Shown here one piece after another: positions 14,776-22,651 of a stretch of DNA of 28,371 bases. The notes under the pieces are model-generated. The model was not told where the DNA came from. It was given only the letters and a program-made list of their open reading frames with translations, and did not search any database. The DNA is from JBBAFS01 sp041655255 (GTDB taxonomy: Bacteria; Spirochaetota; Spirochaetia; Sphaerochaetales; Sphaerochaetaceae): contig JBBAFS010000013.1 in NCBI GenBank assembly GCA_041655255.1, positions 1-28,371 of the forward strand, written 5' to 3'. The translations under genes and the position numbers were made by a program. Position 1 is the stretch's first letter. Each line of letters starts with the position of its first letter.

Positions 14776-16488
14776 TTGGCTGTAAGTGTAGGTGCTTTTC
14801 AAGGAAAAATTCATCAGAAAAGAGCGGAGCTGCGGATGTTGATAAGTCAGCCAGGTCTTTTTCTTACAATAATTGGTACCTTGTTCATTCTCATATATTT
14901 TTGCCTCTATCCAATTTACAAAGTTCTTATGACAACAATGGTTGATCAAAATGGAAACTTTTCCATGGATACAGCACGATCAGCGGTTACCAGCCTCCAT
15001 TTCATGTCCTCACTTATAAATAGTATTGTGATGGGGTGTATTGTTGCTGTTACTGCAACAATGGTTGGGTTTTTGTTCGCCTTTACTATTACGCGAACTA
15101 ACATCAAGTTTAAAAAGTTTTTCCATACTATTGCATTACTCCCCATTTTATCGCCACCCTTTGTAATCGCTTTAGCAATTATTATTTTATTTGGTCGCTC
15201 TGGGGTAATAACGAGGCAAATTTTAGGAATTGAAAATAATAACGTCTATGGTCTAACAAGTATGGTTGTGGATCAGACGTTGGCTTTGTTCCCTTTAGCA
15301 TATTTAAACCTTCGTGGGTTGTTAGAAGCGATTGATGGATCTGTTGAAAATGCATCTCGTTCTTTGGGAGCATCAAGATGGCAAGTGTTCAAAAGTGTCA
15401 CATTTCCGTTAACTATTCCAGGAATATTAAGTTCCTTTCTCATCGTTTTTGCCAAATCGATTAGTGACTTTGGAACACCTCAAGTTCTTGGGGGCGATTA
15501 TAATGTGTTAGCAACACAAGCGTATTTGCAAATCACCGGCCTTTATAACCTTAACACTGGAGCATTCATGGCACTGTCGATTTTAGTACCAGCAATGCTC
15601 GCCTTCTTTATACAGAAATACTGGGTAGCGAGAAGGTCTTTTGTAACAGTTACTGGAAAGCCAGTAGGTGGATACATCCTTATTGAGGAAAAACACATAA
15701 CACGACCACTATTTGCATTGTGTACATTTGTGACTCTCATAATTCTCATGTTTTATGGAACAGTAGTGTGGATATCTTTTGTTAAAACATGGGGAGTTAA
15801 TATGCAATTCTCTCTAACAAACTATATATATGCTTTTCAACGAGGGAAAAAGCCTATTCAAGATACTCTTATTCTCTCTCTCATTTGTGCACCAATCACA
15901 GCAATCTTTGGATTAATAATTGCTTACCTTCTTGTTAGAAAAGAATTCTTTGGAAAAAAATTAATGGAATTTGCAACCCTTATTCCATTTGCTGTTCCAG
16001 GAATCGTTCTTGGAATTGGATATATTTTTGCCTTTAATACAGGTCCCATTGTGCTGACTGGAACTGGGTTCATTATCGTAGTTGCTCTTATGTTTAGAAA
16101 CTTACCTATAGGTGTTGAAACTGGCACTAATAGTCTTAGGCAGATAGATCCGGCAATAGAGGAAGCTTCCACTATATTAGGCGCTAATAACTATAAAACT
16201 TTCACAAAAATTTCTTTGCCATTGATGAAAAGTGCCCTTTTTTCAGGACTTCTCAATGCTTTTGTTCGAGCAATGACATCAATTAGTGCAATCATTTTCT
16301 TAATCTCGGTGCGATGGAAGTTACTCACAGTCTCCATATTGTCAGAAGTTGAACAAAGCAGTTTTGGTAGAGCGTGTGCCTTTTGTGTCATTCTTATGGT
16401 CATTGTGTTAATCGCTTTCCAAGTTCTTGATTTGCTTATGAATAGAATAGATAAACGTAGTTTTGGGAGAGGACATATTGATGAATAA
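14776..16488 (+). CDS. Fused ABC permease (FbpB/AfuB type, two transport domains)
   Basis: About 570 residues with two tandem binding-protein-dependent permease domains, roughly 40-270 and 330-560, joined by two extra hydrophobic segments; about twelve membrane spans are expected. Each half carries an EAA-type ATPase-contact loop: GSVENASRSLGASRWQVFKSV and then AIEEASTILGANNYKTFTKI. This one-gene arrangement is typical of FbpB/AfuB/ThiP permeases. The frame is open from ATG 14752, but that codon lies in the hairpin. TTG 14776 has GGAGG exactly 7 nt upstream and is the better start. The gene overlaps the ATPase by 8 bp, indicating translational coupling. The substrate follows the binding protein: probably a phosphorylated sugar, less likely iron. 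Confidence 0.9.
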   Translation: MAVSVGAFQGKIHQKRAELRMLISQPGLFLTIIGTLFILIYFCLYPIYKVLMTTMVDQNGNFSMDTARSAVTSLHFMSSLINSIVMGCIVAVTATMVGFLFAFTITRTNIKFKKFFHTIALLPILSPPFVIALAIIILFGRSGVITRQILGIENNNVYGLTSMVVDQTLALFPLAYLNLRGLLEAIDGSVENASRSLGASRWQVFKSVTFPLTIPGILSSFLIVFAKSISDFGTPQVLGGDYNVLATQAYLQITGLYNLNTGAFMALSILVPAMLAFFIQKYWVARRSFVTVTGKPVGGYILIEEKHITRPLFALCTFVTLIILMFYGTVVWISFVKTWGVNMQFSLTNYIYAFQRGKKPIQDTLILSLICAPITAIFGLIIAYLLVRKEFFGKKLMEFATLIPFAVPGIVLGIGYIFAFNTGPIVLTGTGFIIVVALMFRNLPIGVETGTNSLRQIDPAIEEASTILGANNYKTFTKISLPLMKSALFSGLLNAFVRAMTSISAIIFLISVRWKLLTVSILSEVEQSSFGRACAFCVILMVIVLIAFQVLDLLMNRIDKRSFGRGHIDE

Positions 16489-17575
16489 AGATAAAGCTAT
16501 TGGAGTCCGATTAGAGAATTTGGCAAAAGCATTTCCAGTATATGGGAAGAACGAAGAATTTTTTGCTGTAGACCACATTAATTTAGAAGTGCCAGCCGGA
16601 GCGATGGTGACTTTATTGGGACCTTCAGGTTGTGGTAAAACTACTATCTTAAGGATGTTGGCTGGTTTTGAAATTCCAACTGCAGGAAATATTTATATTG
16701 GAGATAAAGAGGTCTCACATATACCTCCCAATAAAAGGAATGTGGGGATGATGTTTCAAAGTTATGCACTTTTCCCTCATATGTCCGTACATGAGAACAT
16801 TGCGTATGGGCTACGTTTAAAGAAGCTTCCTGAAGAGGAGATTAAAGATCGCGTCTCTTCAGTTATGTCCTTAATGCAGATTCAAGAATTTGGCCGTAGA
16901 ATGCCAAACCAGTTATCTGGAGGCCAGCAGCAACGTGTTGCTTTGGCTAGAGCTGTAGTCACTGAGCCTTTAATTTTACTGTTTGATGAACCTTTATCAA
17001 ACCTTGACGCTAAATTAAGAGAATACATGAGAGATGAACTGAGAAATATCCAACAAAGAGTAGGGATTACTAGTCTTTATGTCACTCACGACCAAGTTGA
17101 GGCAATGGCCATTAGCGACCATGTAGTGATTATGAACGAAGGAAAGATCGAACAAACTGGAACTGCTACAACAATATATAATGACCCTGACAATGCTTTT
17201 GTTGCAGATTTTATGGGAAGTGCAAACTTTGTTACCGCTGAGATTATCAAAAAGGGTAAAACGACATGGAAAGCAAAAGTACTAGGAGAAGAATTAGATC
17301 TTCCAGTTCCTCGGTTGTCTGAAGGAGTCTCAGAGTTTGTATGTATGCTTCGTCCAGAGGCAACGTCTATTGACAAAAAAGAGGGAGACTTAACTGCTAC
17401 AGTTATCTCTTATACATATTTAGGCCAAGTTATCGAATATGAATTGGAAGTCTCAAATGAGCGCATCAAGATGATAGATTATCGTTATAGAGAGCACGGA
17501 TTATTTGAGGAACATACAGTCATCAAACTAACACTATTAAAAAACTCTTTAAGGCTATTGCCTAAAGTAGATTAG
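16481..17575 (+). CDS. ABC transporter ATPase (FbpC/AfuC/PotA-like)
   Basis: 364 residues. Walker A GPSGCGKTT at 47-55, Q-loop in MMFQSYALFPHMSV, signature LSGGQQQRVALARA, Walker B LILLFDEPLSNLDAKLR and the switch His in YVTHDQVEAMA are all intact. A C-terminal TOBE-like regulatory domain follows from about residue 240. It powers the preceding permease. The frame extends to TTG 16463, but ATG 16481 is better: GAGAGGA lies 7 nt before it and the N terminus fits the family. It is the only ATPase in the window, so it might also serve the second importer (22652-24348), which has none; that is inference. A strong terminator follows. Confidence 0.93.
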   Translation: MNKDKAIGVRLENLAKAFPVYGKNEEFFAVDHINLEVPAGAMVTLLGPSGCGKTTILRMLAGFEIPTAGNIYIGDKEVSHIPPNKRNVGMMFQSYALFPHMSVHENIAYGLRLKKLPEEEIKDRVSSVMSLMQIQEFGRRMPNQLSGGQQQRVALARAVVTEPLILLFDEPLSNLDAKLREYMRDELRNIQQRVGITSLYVTHDQVEAMAISDHVVIMNEGKIEQTGTATTIYNDPDNAFVADFMGSANFVTAEIIKKGKTTWKAKVLGEELDLPVPRLSEGVSEFVCMLRPEATSIDKKEGDLTATVISYTYLGQVIEYELEVSNERIKMIDYRYREHGLFEEHTVIKLTLLKNSLRLLPKVD

Positions 17576-17602
17576 AAGATGTAAGTATCACCTTACTCAG
17601 GC

Positions 17603-17645
17603 AACACCTATTCTCACAATTCAATAATGAATAGGTGTTTTTTTA
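17603..17645 (+). terminator. Rho-independent terminator after the importer operon
   Basis: AACACCTATTC (17603-17613) pairs with GAATAGGTGTT (17629-17639), an 11-bp stem with a 15-base loop, followed by a run of seven T. A small GTAAG/CTTAC hairpin precedes it at 17581-17596. Confidence 0.88.
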
Positions 17646-17856
17646 TATTTAAGCAATAAATTCTAAATAAAAATGGTTGCTCATTATAATGGATTATTAA
17701 CTATTTAACTTCAATTTGCATAAAATAAAATCATCTTAACTCTTTATGTAAAAAGAGTATATAGCAACTTATTTCTAGAAAATCAAAAATAAATTTAAAA
17801 TAAATTAAAATAAAAAGCTGGTAAATTTAAATATTTGCATATTTAATTTAAATTTG
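17646..17856. other. AT-rich intergenic region upstream of the polyol locus
   Basis: No gene is visible in this ~210-base stretch. It contains an ACTCTTT/AAAGAGT dyad (17739-17758). Near-tandem A-tract units AAAATAAATT start at 17786 and 17797, with AAAATAAAAA at 17807, phased 10-11 bp apart. There are nested dyads AAATTTAAAT/ATTTAAATTT (17823-17855) and AAATAT/ATATTT (17829-17844). The dyads end 2 bp upstream of a consensus -35 box. They could be curved DNA, an UP-like element or regulator sites. Confidence 0.5.
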
Positions 17857-17885
17857 TTGACAGATGGTATTTGGTGGGTTAGAAT
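17857..17885 (+). promoter_or_regulatory. Strong sigma-70 promoter of the polyol/sugar operon
   Basis: Perfect TTGACA at 17857-17862, a 17-bp spacer and TAGAAT at 17880-17885. The predicted start is near 17892, about 29 bases before the SDR ATG. A-tract repeats and dyads lie immediately upstream. Confidence 0.8.
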
Positions 17886-17904
17886 TTTAATTAGTCAGAT
17901 AAAA

Positions 17905-17922
17905 ATGGTAGGAGGTTACCAT
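17905..17922 (+). promoter_or_regulatory. RBS presented in the loop of a perfect 6-bp hairpin
   Basis: ATGGTA GGAGGT TACCAT: the stem arms are 17905-17910 and 17917-17922, with the Shine-Dalgarno GGAGGT as the six-base loop and the first two bases of the SDR start codon in the stem. It could modulate translation, or be a chance dyad. Confidence 0.4.
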
Positions 17923-18712
17923 GAAGTATGAAGAGTTTTCAGGGAAATTGGTGATGATTACTGGCGTGTGTGGAGGCATTGGGTCAAGAATTGTTGAAGA
18001 CTTTCTAGCCAATGGTTCAACCGTATTTGGTACTGATGTAAACAAAGATGTTTTGAATGAACTATCTGAAAAATGGAATCGAAATACAAATGGTAAATTT
18101 ATCCCAATGCTCATGGATGTGACACGCTGGGATGATGTGGAGACATCAGTTTCCTCCATTGAAAAAGAGTATGGCTGTTTAGATCTACTCATTAATTGTG
18201 CTGGTGTTTCCCAAATGATTTATACCGTTGATTTGACTGAATCTGATTGGGACTTTGTTATGGATGTCAATGCAAAGGGAGTATTCATTTGTAGTAAATT
18301 TGTCGCTCAGCAAATGATTAAACACAATAAACAGGGGAAAATTGTAAGTATTGCCTCATTGGCTGGTAAAGTTGGTGCGATGTGGCAAGCGCATTACAAC
18401 GCTTCTAAATTTGCAGTAGTAGGATTTACTCAAGGATTTGCTTTGGAGCTGGCTCCTCATAAAATAAATGTTAACTGTGTCTGTCCTGCTTTTGTAAAAA
18501 CAGATATGCAAGCTCGTGAGGTTCAGTGGGAAGCAAAATTGCGTGGTTGGGAACCACAAGCTGTCATTGATAATTATGTGAACATGACACCATTGGGGAG
18601 ACTTGAAACACCTGAAGATGTCTCTAAAGTGGTTCTTTTTCTCAGTTCTTCTGGAGCTGACTTTATTACAGGAAATGCCATCAATGTTACTGGTGGCGTT
18701 TATATGGGCTAA
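17921..18712 (+). CDS. Short-chain dehydrogenase/reductase, probable sugar or polyol dehydrogenase
   Basis: 263 residues, classical SDR length. Nucleotide-binding MITGVCGGIGSRI near residues 12-24, Asp of GTDVN near 42 favouring NAD, LINCAGVSQ (the NAG motif with Cys inserted in the usual place), the catalytic Ser in VSIASLAGKVG, and YNASKFAVVGFTQGFALEL with the catalytic Tyr and Lys. The C-terminal FITGNAINVTGGVYMG is typical. It probably oxidises a hydroxyl of a polyol or sugar, or reduces a ketose. It is the first gene of the operon, with a GGAGG RBS. The kinase gene follows 15 bp after the stop, so oxidation then phosphorylation is a sensible order. The specific substrate is not determinable. 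Confidence 0.93.
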   Translation: MKYEEFSGKLVMITGVCGGIGSRIVEDFLANGSTVFGTDVNKDVLNELSEKWNRNTNGKFIPMLMDVTRWDDVETSVSSIEKEYGCLDLLINCAGVSQMIYTVDLTESDWDFVMDVNAKGVFICSKFVAQQMIKHNKQGKIVSIASLAGKVGAMWQAHYNASKFAVVGFTQGFALELAPHKINVNCVCPAFVKTDMQAREVQWEAKLRGWEPQAVIDNYVNMTPLGRLETPEDVSKVVLFLSSSGADFITGNAINVTGGVYMG

Positions 18713-18727
18713 TTGGTTGGAGAAGTA

Positions 18728-20218
18728 ATGGACAAGTATATATTAGCTGTTGATTTAGGCACTACCAATTTTAAATTCGCACTATTCAACCAATCTATGA
18801 AGCAAATTGCTCAACATCGTATGCCAGTAACTTACCTTGAAAGTGATAAGTTTGTTGAATTCGATCCTCATGTGTATGTGGAAGACTGTAAAAAAGGGAT
18901 GAGTCAGGTTTTATCGGATTCCAATATTGACCCTTTACACGTTTCTCTCATTGCGCTTACCGGACAAGCAGAATCTTTTGTAATTACCGATGACCAAGGG
19001 ACAGTTTTAAGCCCAGGAATATCATGGAAGGATAATAGAAGTGAGAAGCAAGTCTCTTCAATTTCAAAGGTTTTTCAAGATGTCTGGTATAAAACTACCG
19101 GTCTGCCCGAAGTTTCTACCACTTGGCCCGTTACAAAATTATTATGGATAAGAGAACATAAACCTGAATTATTTAAGAGAATCCGTAAAGTGTTCATGCT
19201 TAAAGATTATGTAACGTATCACTTAACTGAAGCGTTTGTCACAGAATACAGTGTTTTTAGTTTTTCAGGAATGATGAATCTCACTAAACGAACTTTGTGG
19301 GACGAGATGCTAGATTTTATTGGGCTTGATAAATCGGTGTTCCCTGAATTCGCAGAAGCAGGTGCTATTGTTGGTCCCTTGTTACCTGACGTCTCTAAGG
19401 AGCTCTCCTTTTCCTCTCAAACAATGGTGTGTATAGGTGCTCTTGATCATGTTGCTGGGATGATCGGAACAGGAAATATTCAAAAAGGTAAGGTTACCAT
19501 GAGCCTTGGCACTGTCAATGCTATGGCTATTAACATCTCTTCTTTTGAGAAGGAAAATGCACAAATCGAATGTCATTCAGGTGCTTTTCCTCACTCGATT
19601 ATCCAATTATTTGTGATTGATAGTGGAGGGGTAGGAATCCAATGGTTCCATGACAACTTCACCCCTCATATTGAATTACCAGATTTAGATTTAGCAGTTG
19701 AGTCACAATTAGGAAATGAGAATGATATTATCTTTCTTCCATATATCTTAGGTCTAAACCCGCCCGAATATAACGCACTTGCGAAAGGGGTTTTTTTTGG
19801 TTTTGATGTCACTGATGGACCTGTTCAATTTGCTAGATCCATCATGGAGTCAAATTGTTTTCTCATCCGGAAAAGTATTAACCACCTCGAAAGACAAACT
19901 TCCGAAATAACAGAAATTTTAGCTATTGGCGGAGCTGCTAATTCTCCATTCTTCTGTCAACTACTTGCCGATATCATCGATAAACCAGTTGTTACTTTTA
20001 AAAACCCAGAATCAACAACTCTAGGAGCTGCAATGATGGGGGCTGTAGCAACACATTGGTACACAAGTGTAGAACAAGCAATTAAGATGAGTGTAGAGCG
20101 ATCGCACACCTATAAGCCTCAGCATCAACCTTACTATGAGAAGAAGTTTGATGCTTTCAATAAGCTCTACACACATCTCTTTAATACGGAAAAGGGGGAT
20201 ACTCTTCCATGGCTTTAA
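18728..20218 (+). CDS. FGGY-family carbohydrate kinase
   Basis: About 496 residues of a two-domain ASKHA-fold sugar kinase. YILAVDLGTTNFKFALF (residues 4-20) is the first phosphate loop; LTGQAESFVITDDQG and GISWKDNRS follow; GALDHVAGMIGTG and the C-terminal ATP-binding EILAIGGAANSPFFCQLLAD with NPESTTLGAAMMGA complete the family pattern. Xylulokinase-, gluconokinase- and erythritol-kinase-type members share these features, so the sugar is not assigned. ATG 18728 is chosen over the upstream in-frame TTG 18713 because GGAGAAG precedes it at normal spacing. The 3' end overlaps the LacI gene. With the SDR and zinc dehydrogenase it forms a dehydrogenate-then-phosphorylate route for an imported polyol or sugar (inferred). 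Confidence 0.92.
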   Translation: MDKYILAVDLGTTNFKFALFNQSMKQIAQHRMPVTYLESDKFVEFDPHVYVEDCKKGMSQVLSDSNIDPLHVSLIALTGQAESFVITDDQGTVLSPGISWKDNRSEKQVSSISKVFQDVWYKTTGLPEVSTTWPVTKLLWIREHKPELFKRIRKVFMLKDYVTYHLTEAFVTEYSVFSFSGMMNLTKRTLWDEMLDFIGLDKSVFPEFAEAGAIVGPLLPDVSKELSFSSQTMVCIGALDHVAGMIGTGNIQKGKVTMSLGTVNAMAINISSFEKENAQIECHSGAFPHSIIQLFVIDSGGVGIQWFHDNFTPHIELPDLDLAVESQLGNENDIIFLPYILGLNPPEYNALAKGVFFGFDVTDGPVQFARSIMESNCFLIRKSINHLERQTSEITEILAIGGAANSPFFCQLLADIIDKPVVTFKNPESTTLGAAMMGAVATHWYTSVEQAIKMSVERSHTYKPQHQPYYEKKFDAFNKLYTHLFNTEKGDTLPWL

Positions 20219-21228
20219 GAATGAAAGATATAGCGGCTGAATTAGGTATCAGTGTTTCTACTGTCTCCAGAGCCTTGAAGAATGATCCACATATCTCTAT
20301 CGAAACAAGAACAAGAGTATTTGAGTTTGTCCGAGAGAAAAATTATGTGAAAAACAGATCTCTTAAGAAAAAGATCTACTACATAATAGATAAAAAGTAT
20401 TTTCTATTCACCTCTAACTTCTATAACCCGCTTATCCAAGTTATTGAAGAGGAAGTGATTAAAAAAGGATTTGAATTTCATTTCACTACAATTGCAGATG
20501 CTAAAAACTTGTTTAGCAAAGTTGATTTAAAGGATATAGCTGGTATTTTGATGACCAGTTCTTATATTGAGACCCTTATTCCAATATTTAACGAAAATAA
20601 TATCCCGATTGTCTTAGTCGACTCATATTTGCCCTTGGAAAATACAAATGCGGTGCTACCTGACAATAGTAATGGAATTATGAATGCAGTGAAGTTCCTT
20701 GTAGAACATGGCCATAAGCAAATTGGATATCTAGAAGGAGATCTTCAAGATATTGATTGTGCTGACCGACTTACAGGCTTTAAGCGTGGATTGGAATTAT
20801 TTGAAGTTCCCTTATGTGAAGAGACTGTTTTAAGTTGCAACTTGAACATGTTGAGCTCGTATCAAGCAATGATGAAATTCCTTAAAGAACATAGTGAAGT
20901 TCCTTCAGCATTTATTGGTGCTAATGATGTCGTAACAATAGGAGCAATGCGCGCCGCAAAAGATTTTGGACTCGATATTCCTGAAGATATTAGCTTTATT
21001 GGCTTCGATGACGTCGATCTTTCAAAAGATATGGTGCCCTCTCTGACAACAGTCCATGTTGATCGAGAGTCTTTGGGTTTGGTTGCTGTACAACGACTAG
21101 TACAACTGATTAATAACGAACCCATTCACTACCACAAGATGCTTATTTGCACAACGATTGTTGAAAGGGATTCTGTTGCTAATCGTTCTTTACTAGATAC
21201 ATCGGATAAGGAGGTTAGTGGACATTGA
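20209..21228 (+). CDS. LacI-family transcriptional regulator of the polyol locus
   Basis: 339 residues. The N-terminal HTH reads MKDIAAELGISVSTVSRALK after four extra residues (MALR), with the hinge region around KNYVKNRS. The periplasmic-binding-like effector domain shows GILMTSSYIETLIPI, VEHGHKQIGYLEGD, SAFIGANDVVTIGAMRAA and ISFIGFDDVDLSKDMVPSLTTVHV, all typical. The start is ATG 20209, overlapping the kinase by 10 bp; ATG 20221 is an alternative matching the usual family N terminus exactly. It sits between kinase and transporter genes and very likely controls both flanking parts in response to the transported sugar. Candidate sites are the dyads at 17823-17855. Confidence 0.93.
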   Translation: MALRMKDIAAELGISVSTVSRALKNDPHISIETRTRVFEFVREKNYVKNRSLKKKIYYIIDKKYFLFTSNFYNPLIQVIEEEVIKKGFEFHFTTIADAKNLFSKVDLKDIAGILMTSSYIETLIPIFNENNIPIVLVDSYLPLENTNAVLPDNSNGIMNAVKFLVEHGHKQIGYLEGDLQDIDCADRLTGFKRGLELFEVPLCEETVLSCNLNMLSSYQAMMKFLKEHSEVPSAFIGANDVVTIGAMRAAKDFGLDIPEDISFIGFDDVDLSKDMVPSLTTVHVDRESLGLVAVQRLVQLINNEPIHYHKMLICTTIVERDSVANRSLLDTSDKEVSGH

Positions 21229-21247
21229 TAACAGTTTGTTTGGATGC

Positions 21248-21284
21248 TTGGAAAACTAATCCAGCATTATATAAGTTAGTTTCC
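21248..21284 (+). promoter_or_regulatory. Candidate internal promoter and inverted repeat before the second binding protein
   Basis: TTGGAA at 21248-21253, a 16-bp spacer and TATAAG at 21270-21275. The same stretch contains GGAAAACTAA (21250-21259) opposite TTAGTTTCC (21276-21284), a 9-bp inverted repeat with one bulged A. This could be an operator over an internal promoter, or an mRNA hairpin before the RBS. Confidence 0.4.
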
Positions 21285-21307
21285 TACATTTTAGGAGGAG
21301 GAAAAGG

Positions 21308-22573
21308 ATGAAAAGATTACTAGTAATTTTGATGGTTGCACTATGTGCTCTATCACTAGTGGTTGCAAAGGGATCTTCTGAAAAGCAAATTACAATTAAC
21401 TTTGCTACTCAGTCGACTCCAACAATGGACTACCTCGTTTCATTAATTCCAGAGTTCGAGGCAGAAACTGGAATCAAGGTTGTAGCGGATCTCATGCCCT
21501 ACGATAGTCTTGTTCAGAAAGTGACAATTGATACAACAACAAACACAAAACAGTATGCTGCTTTCTGGATGGAACCTACGTGGTTAGGCCGCTTTGAGGA
21601 TGAGTTTGAAGATATTTCTAAATACATCAATGACCCAGTTCTTGGTAAAGGATTTAATTTAGATGATTTCTCAAAACCATTTTTAGATGAAACAGTAAGA
21701 ATTAATGGAAAAACTCTTGGATTGCCATTTGAGGGATGTCTATTGGTGATTGCTTACAGAGAAGATCTATACCAAAAATATGGTCTATCTGAACCAAAAT
21801 CACTTCAAGAGCACCTAGATAATGCAAGAATGCTTAATTTGAAAGAGCCTGGAGTCTATGGAGTTACCATGATGGGTAAAAGAGGGCAACCTGTATTCTA
21901 CGAATATATGCCTTACATGTATGGTTATGGAGCCTCTTTCTTTGACTCAAATATGAATCCAACTGTCAATACACCTGAAGCCGTTAAGGCTCTTGAGTAT
22001 ATGATTGAACTTTCGAAAAATGCACCTCGTGGTGTTTCAAGTTTTGGCTGGGAAGAAGCAGCAACAGAATTCTTGCAAGGAAATGCAGGAGCAGGTTTAC
22101 TCTTTACCGACTGGCTTCCAACTCTCAAAGATTCCGATAGTAGCACTGTTGCAGGATTGTGGAACTTTACCGCTGTTCCAGCTGGCCCTGGTGGACAGGG
22201 GTCTCCTGCAGGAACTATCAACCTCGGTATTAACGCTGATGTGAGTGATGCTGAAAAGAGAGCTGCATTCCAATTTATCAACTGGGCAACCAGTGCTGAA
22301 ATGCAAGCACGTTTAGCAGTTGTAGGTGCTACTCCAACAAGATTATCCGTTCTTGATGCACCAGAGTTTGCAACAAATGAATACAGGTATTTTGATGCTC
22401 TCAAAGATACCTATGACATCACGATTACACCAATGAAGATACCTGAGTTCTTCGAACTGAATGATGCTCTTTCAATTGAGCTTTCAGCCGCTATTTCGGG
22501 TGAGAAGAGTGCTAAAGCAGCTTTAGATAAAGCCCAAGCAGAGTGGGTGAAAATCATGAGAGATGCTCATTAG
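21308..22573 (+). CDS. Extracellular solute-binding protein, CUT1 (family 1) sugar type
   Basis: 421 residues. A signal peptide (MKRLLVILMVALCALSLVVA) leads to KGSSEKQITINFATQ; a Cys occurs inside the hydrophobic stretch, but there is no convincing lipobox at the cleavage site. The mature part follows the MalE/UgpB-type pattern: FEAETGIKVVADLMPYDSLVQKV, KTLGLPFEGCLLVIAYREDLYQKYG, GNAGAGLLFTDWLPTLKD and FINWATSAEMQARL. Length fits the oligosaccharide/polyol-binding class. The ATG has a very strong RBS (AGGAGGA). It is followed by a GNRA-capped hairpin and the two permease genes. The kinase and dehydrogenases around it suggest the ligand is a monosaccharide or polyol rather than an oligosaccharide (inferred). 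Confidence 0.92.
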   Translation: MKRLLVILMVALCALSLVVAKGSSEKQITINFATQSTPTMDYLVSLIPEFEAETGIKVVADLMPYDSLVQKVTIDTTTNTKQYAAFWMEPTWLGRFEDEFEDISKYINDPVLGKGFNLDDFSKPFLDETVRINGKTLGLPFEGCLLVIAYREDLYQKYGLSEPKSLQEHLDNARMLNLKEPGVYGVTMMGKRGQPVFYEYMPYMYGYGASFFDSNMNPTVNTPEAVKALEYMIELSKNAPRGVSSFGWEEAATEFLQGNAGAGLLFTDWLPTLKDSDSSTVAGLWNFTAVPAGPGGQGSPAGTINLGINADVSDAEKRAAFQFINWATSAEMQARLAVVGATPTRLSVLDAPEFATNEYRYFDALKDTYDITITPMKIPEFFELNDALSIELSAAISGEKSAKAALDKAQAEWVKIMRDAH

Positions 22574-22601
22574 CATTATTTTCGTATAACACAGAATGAG
22601 A

Positions 22602-22627
22602 GCTTGCCTTTAGCAATAAAGGCAAGC
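22602..22627 (+). promoter_or_regulatory. Intercistronic GNRA-capped hairpin after the second binding protein
   Basis: GCTTGCCTTTA (22602-22612) pairs perfectly with TAAAGGCAAGC (22617-22627) around a GCAA tetraloop. Only a short TTTT follows 4 bases later, so it is more likely an mRNA-stabilising or partial-termination element giving excess binding protein than a full terminator. Confidence 0.7.
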
Positions 22628-22651
22628 CCATTTTAGAGTAAGTAGGTATGT

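Noticed and set aside
13656..17575. Simple annotation as a ferric-iron ABC transporter
   Set aside because: The fold class fits, but no Fur-like site is seen and all neighbours are phosphosugar enzymes and a DeoR regulator; sugar-phosphate import is the better-supported hypothesis.
21925..22404. 159-codon open frame on the minus strand
   Set aside because: It lies wholly inside the solute-binding-protein gene, has no RBS and no recognisable domain; the plus-strand protein is a clear family member.
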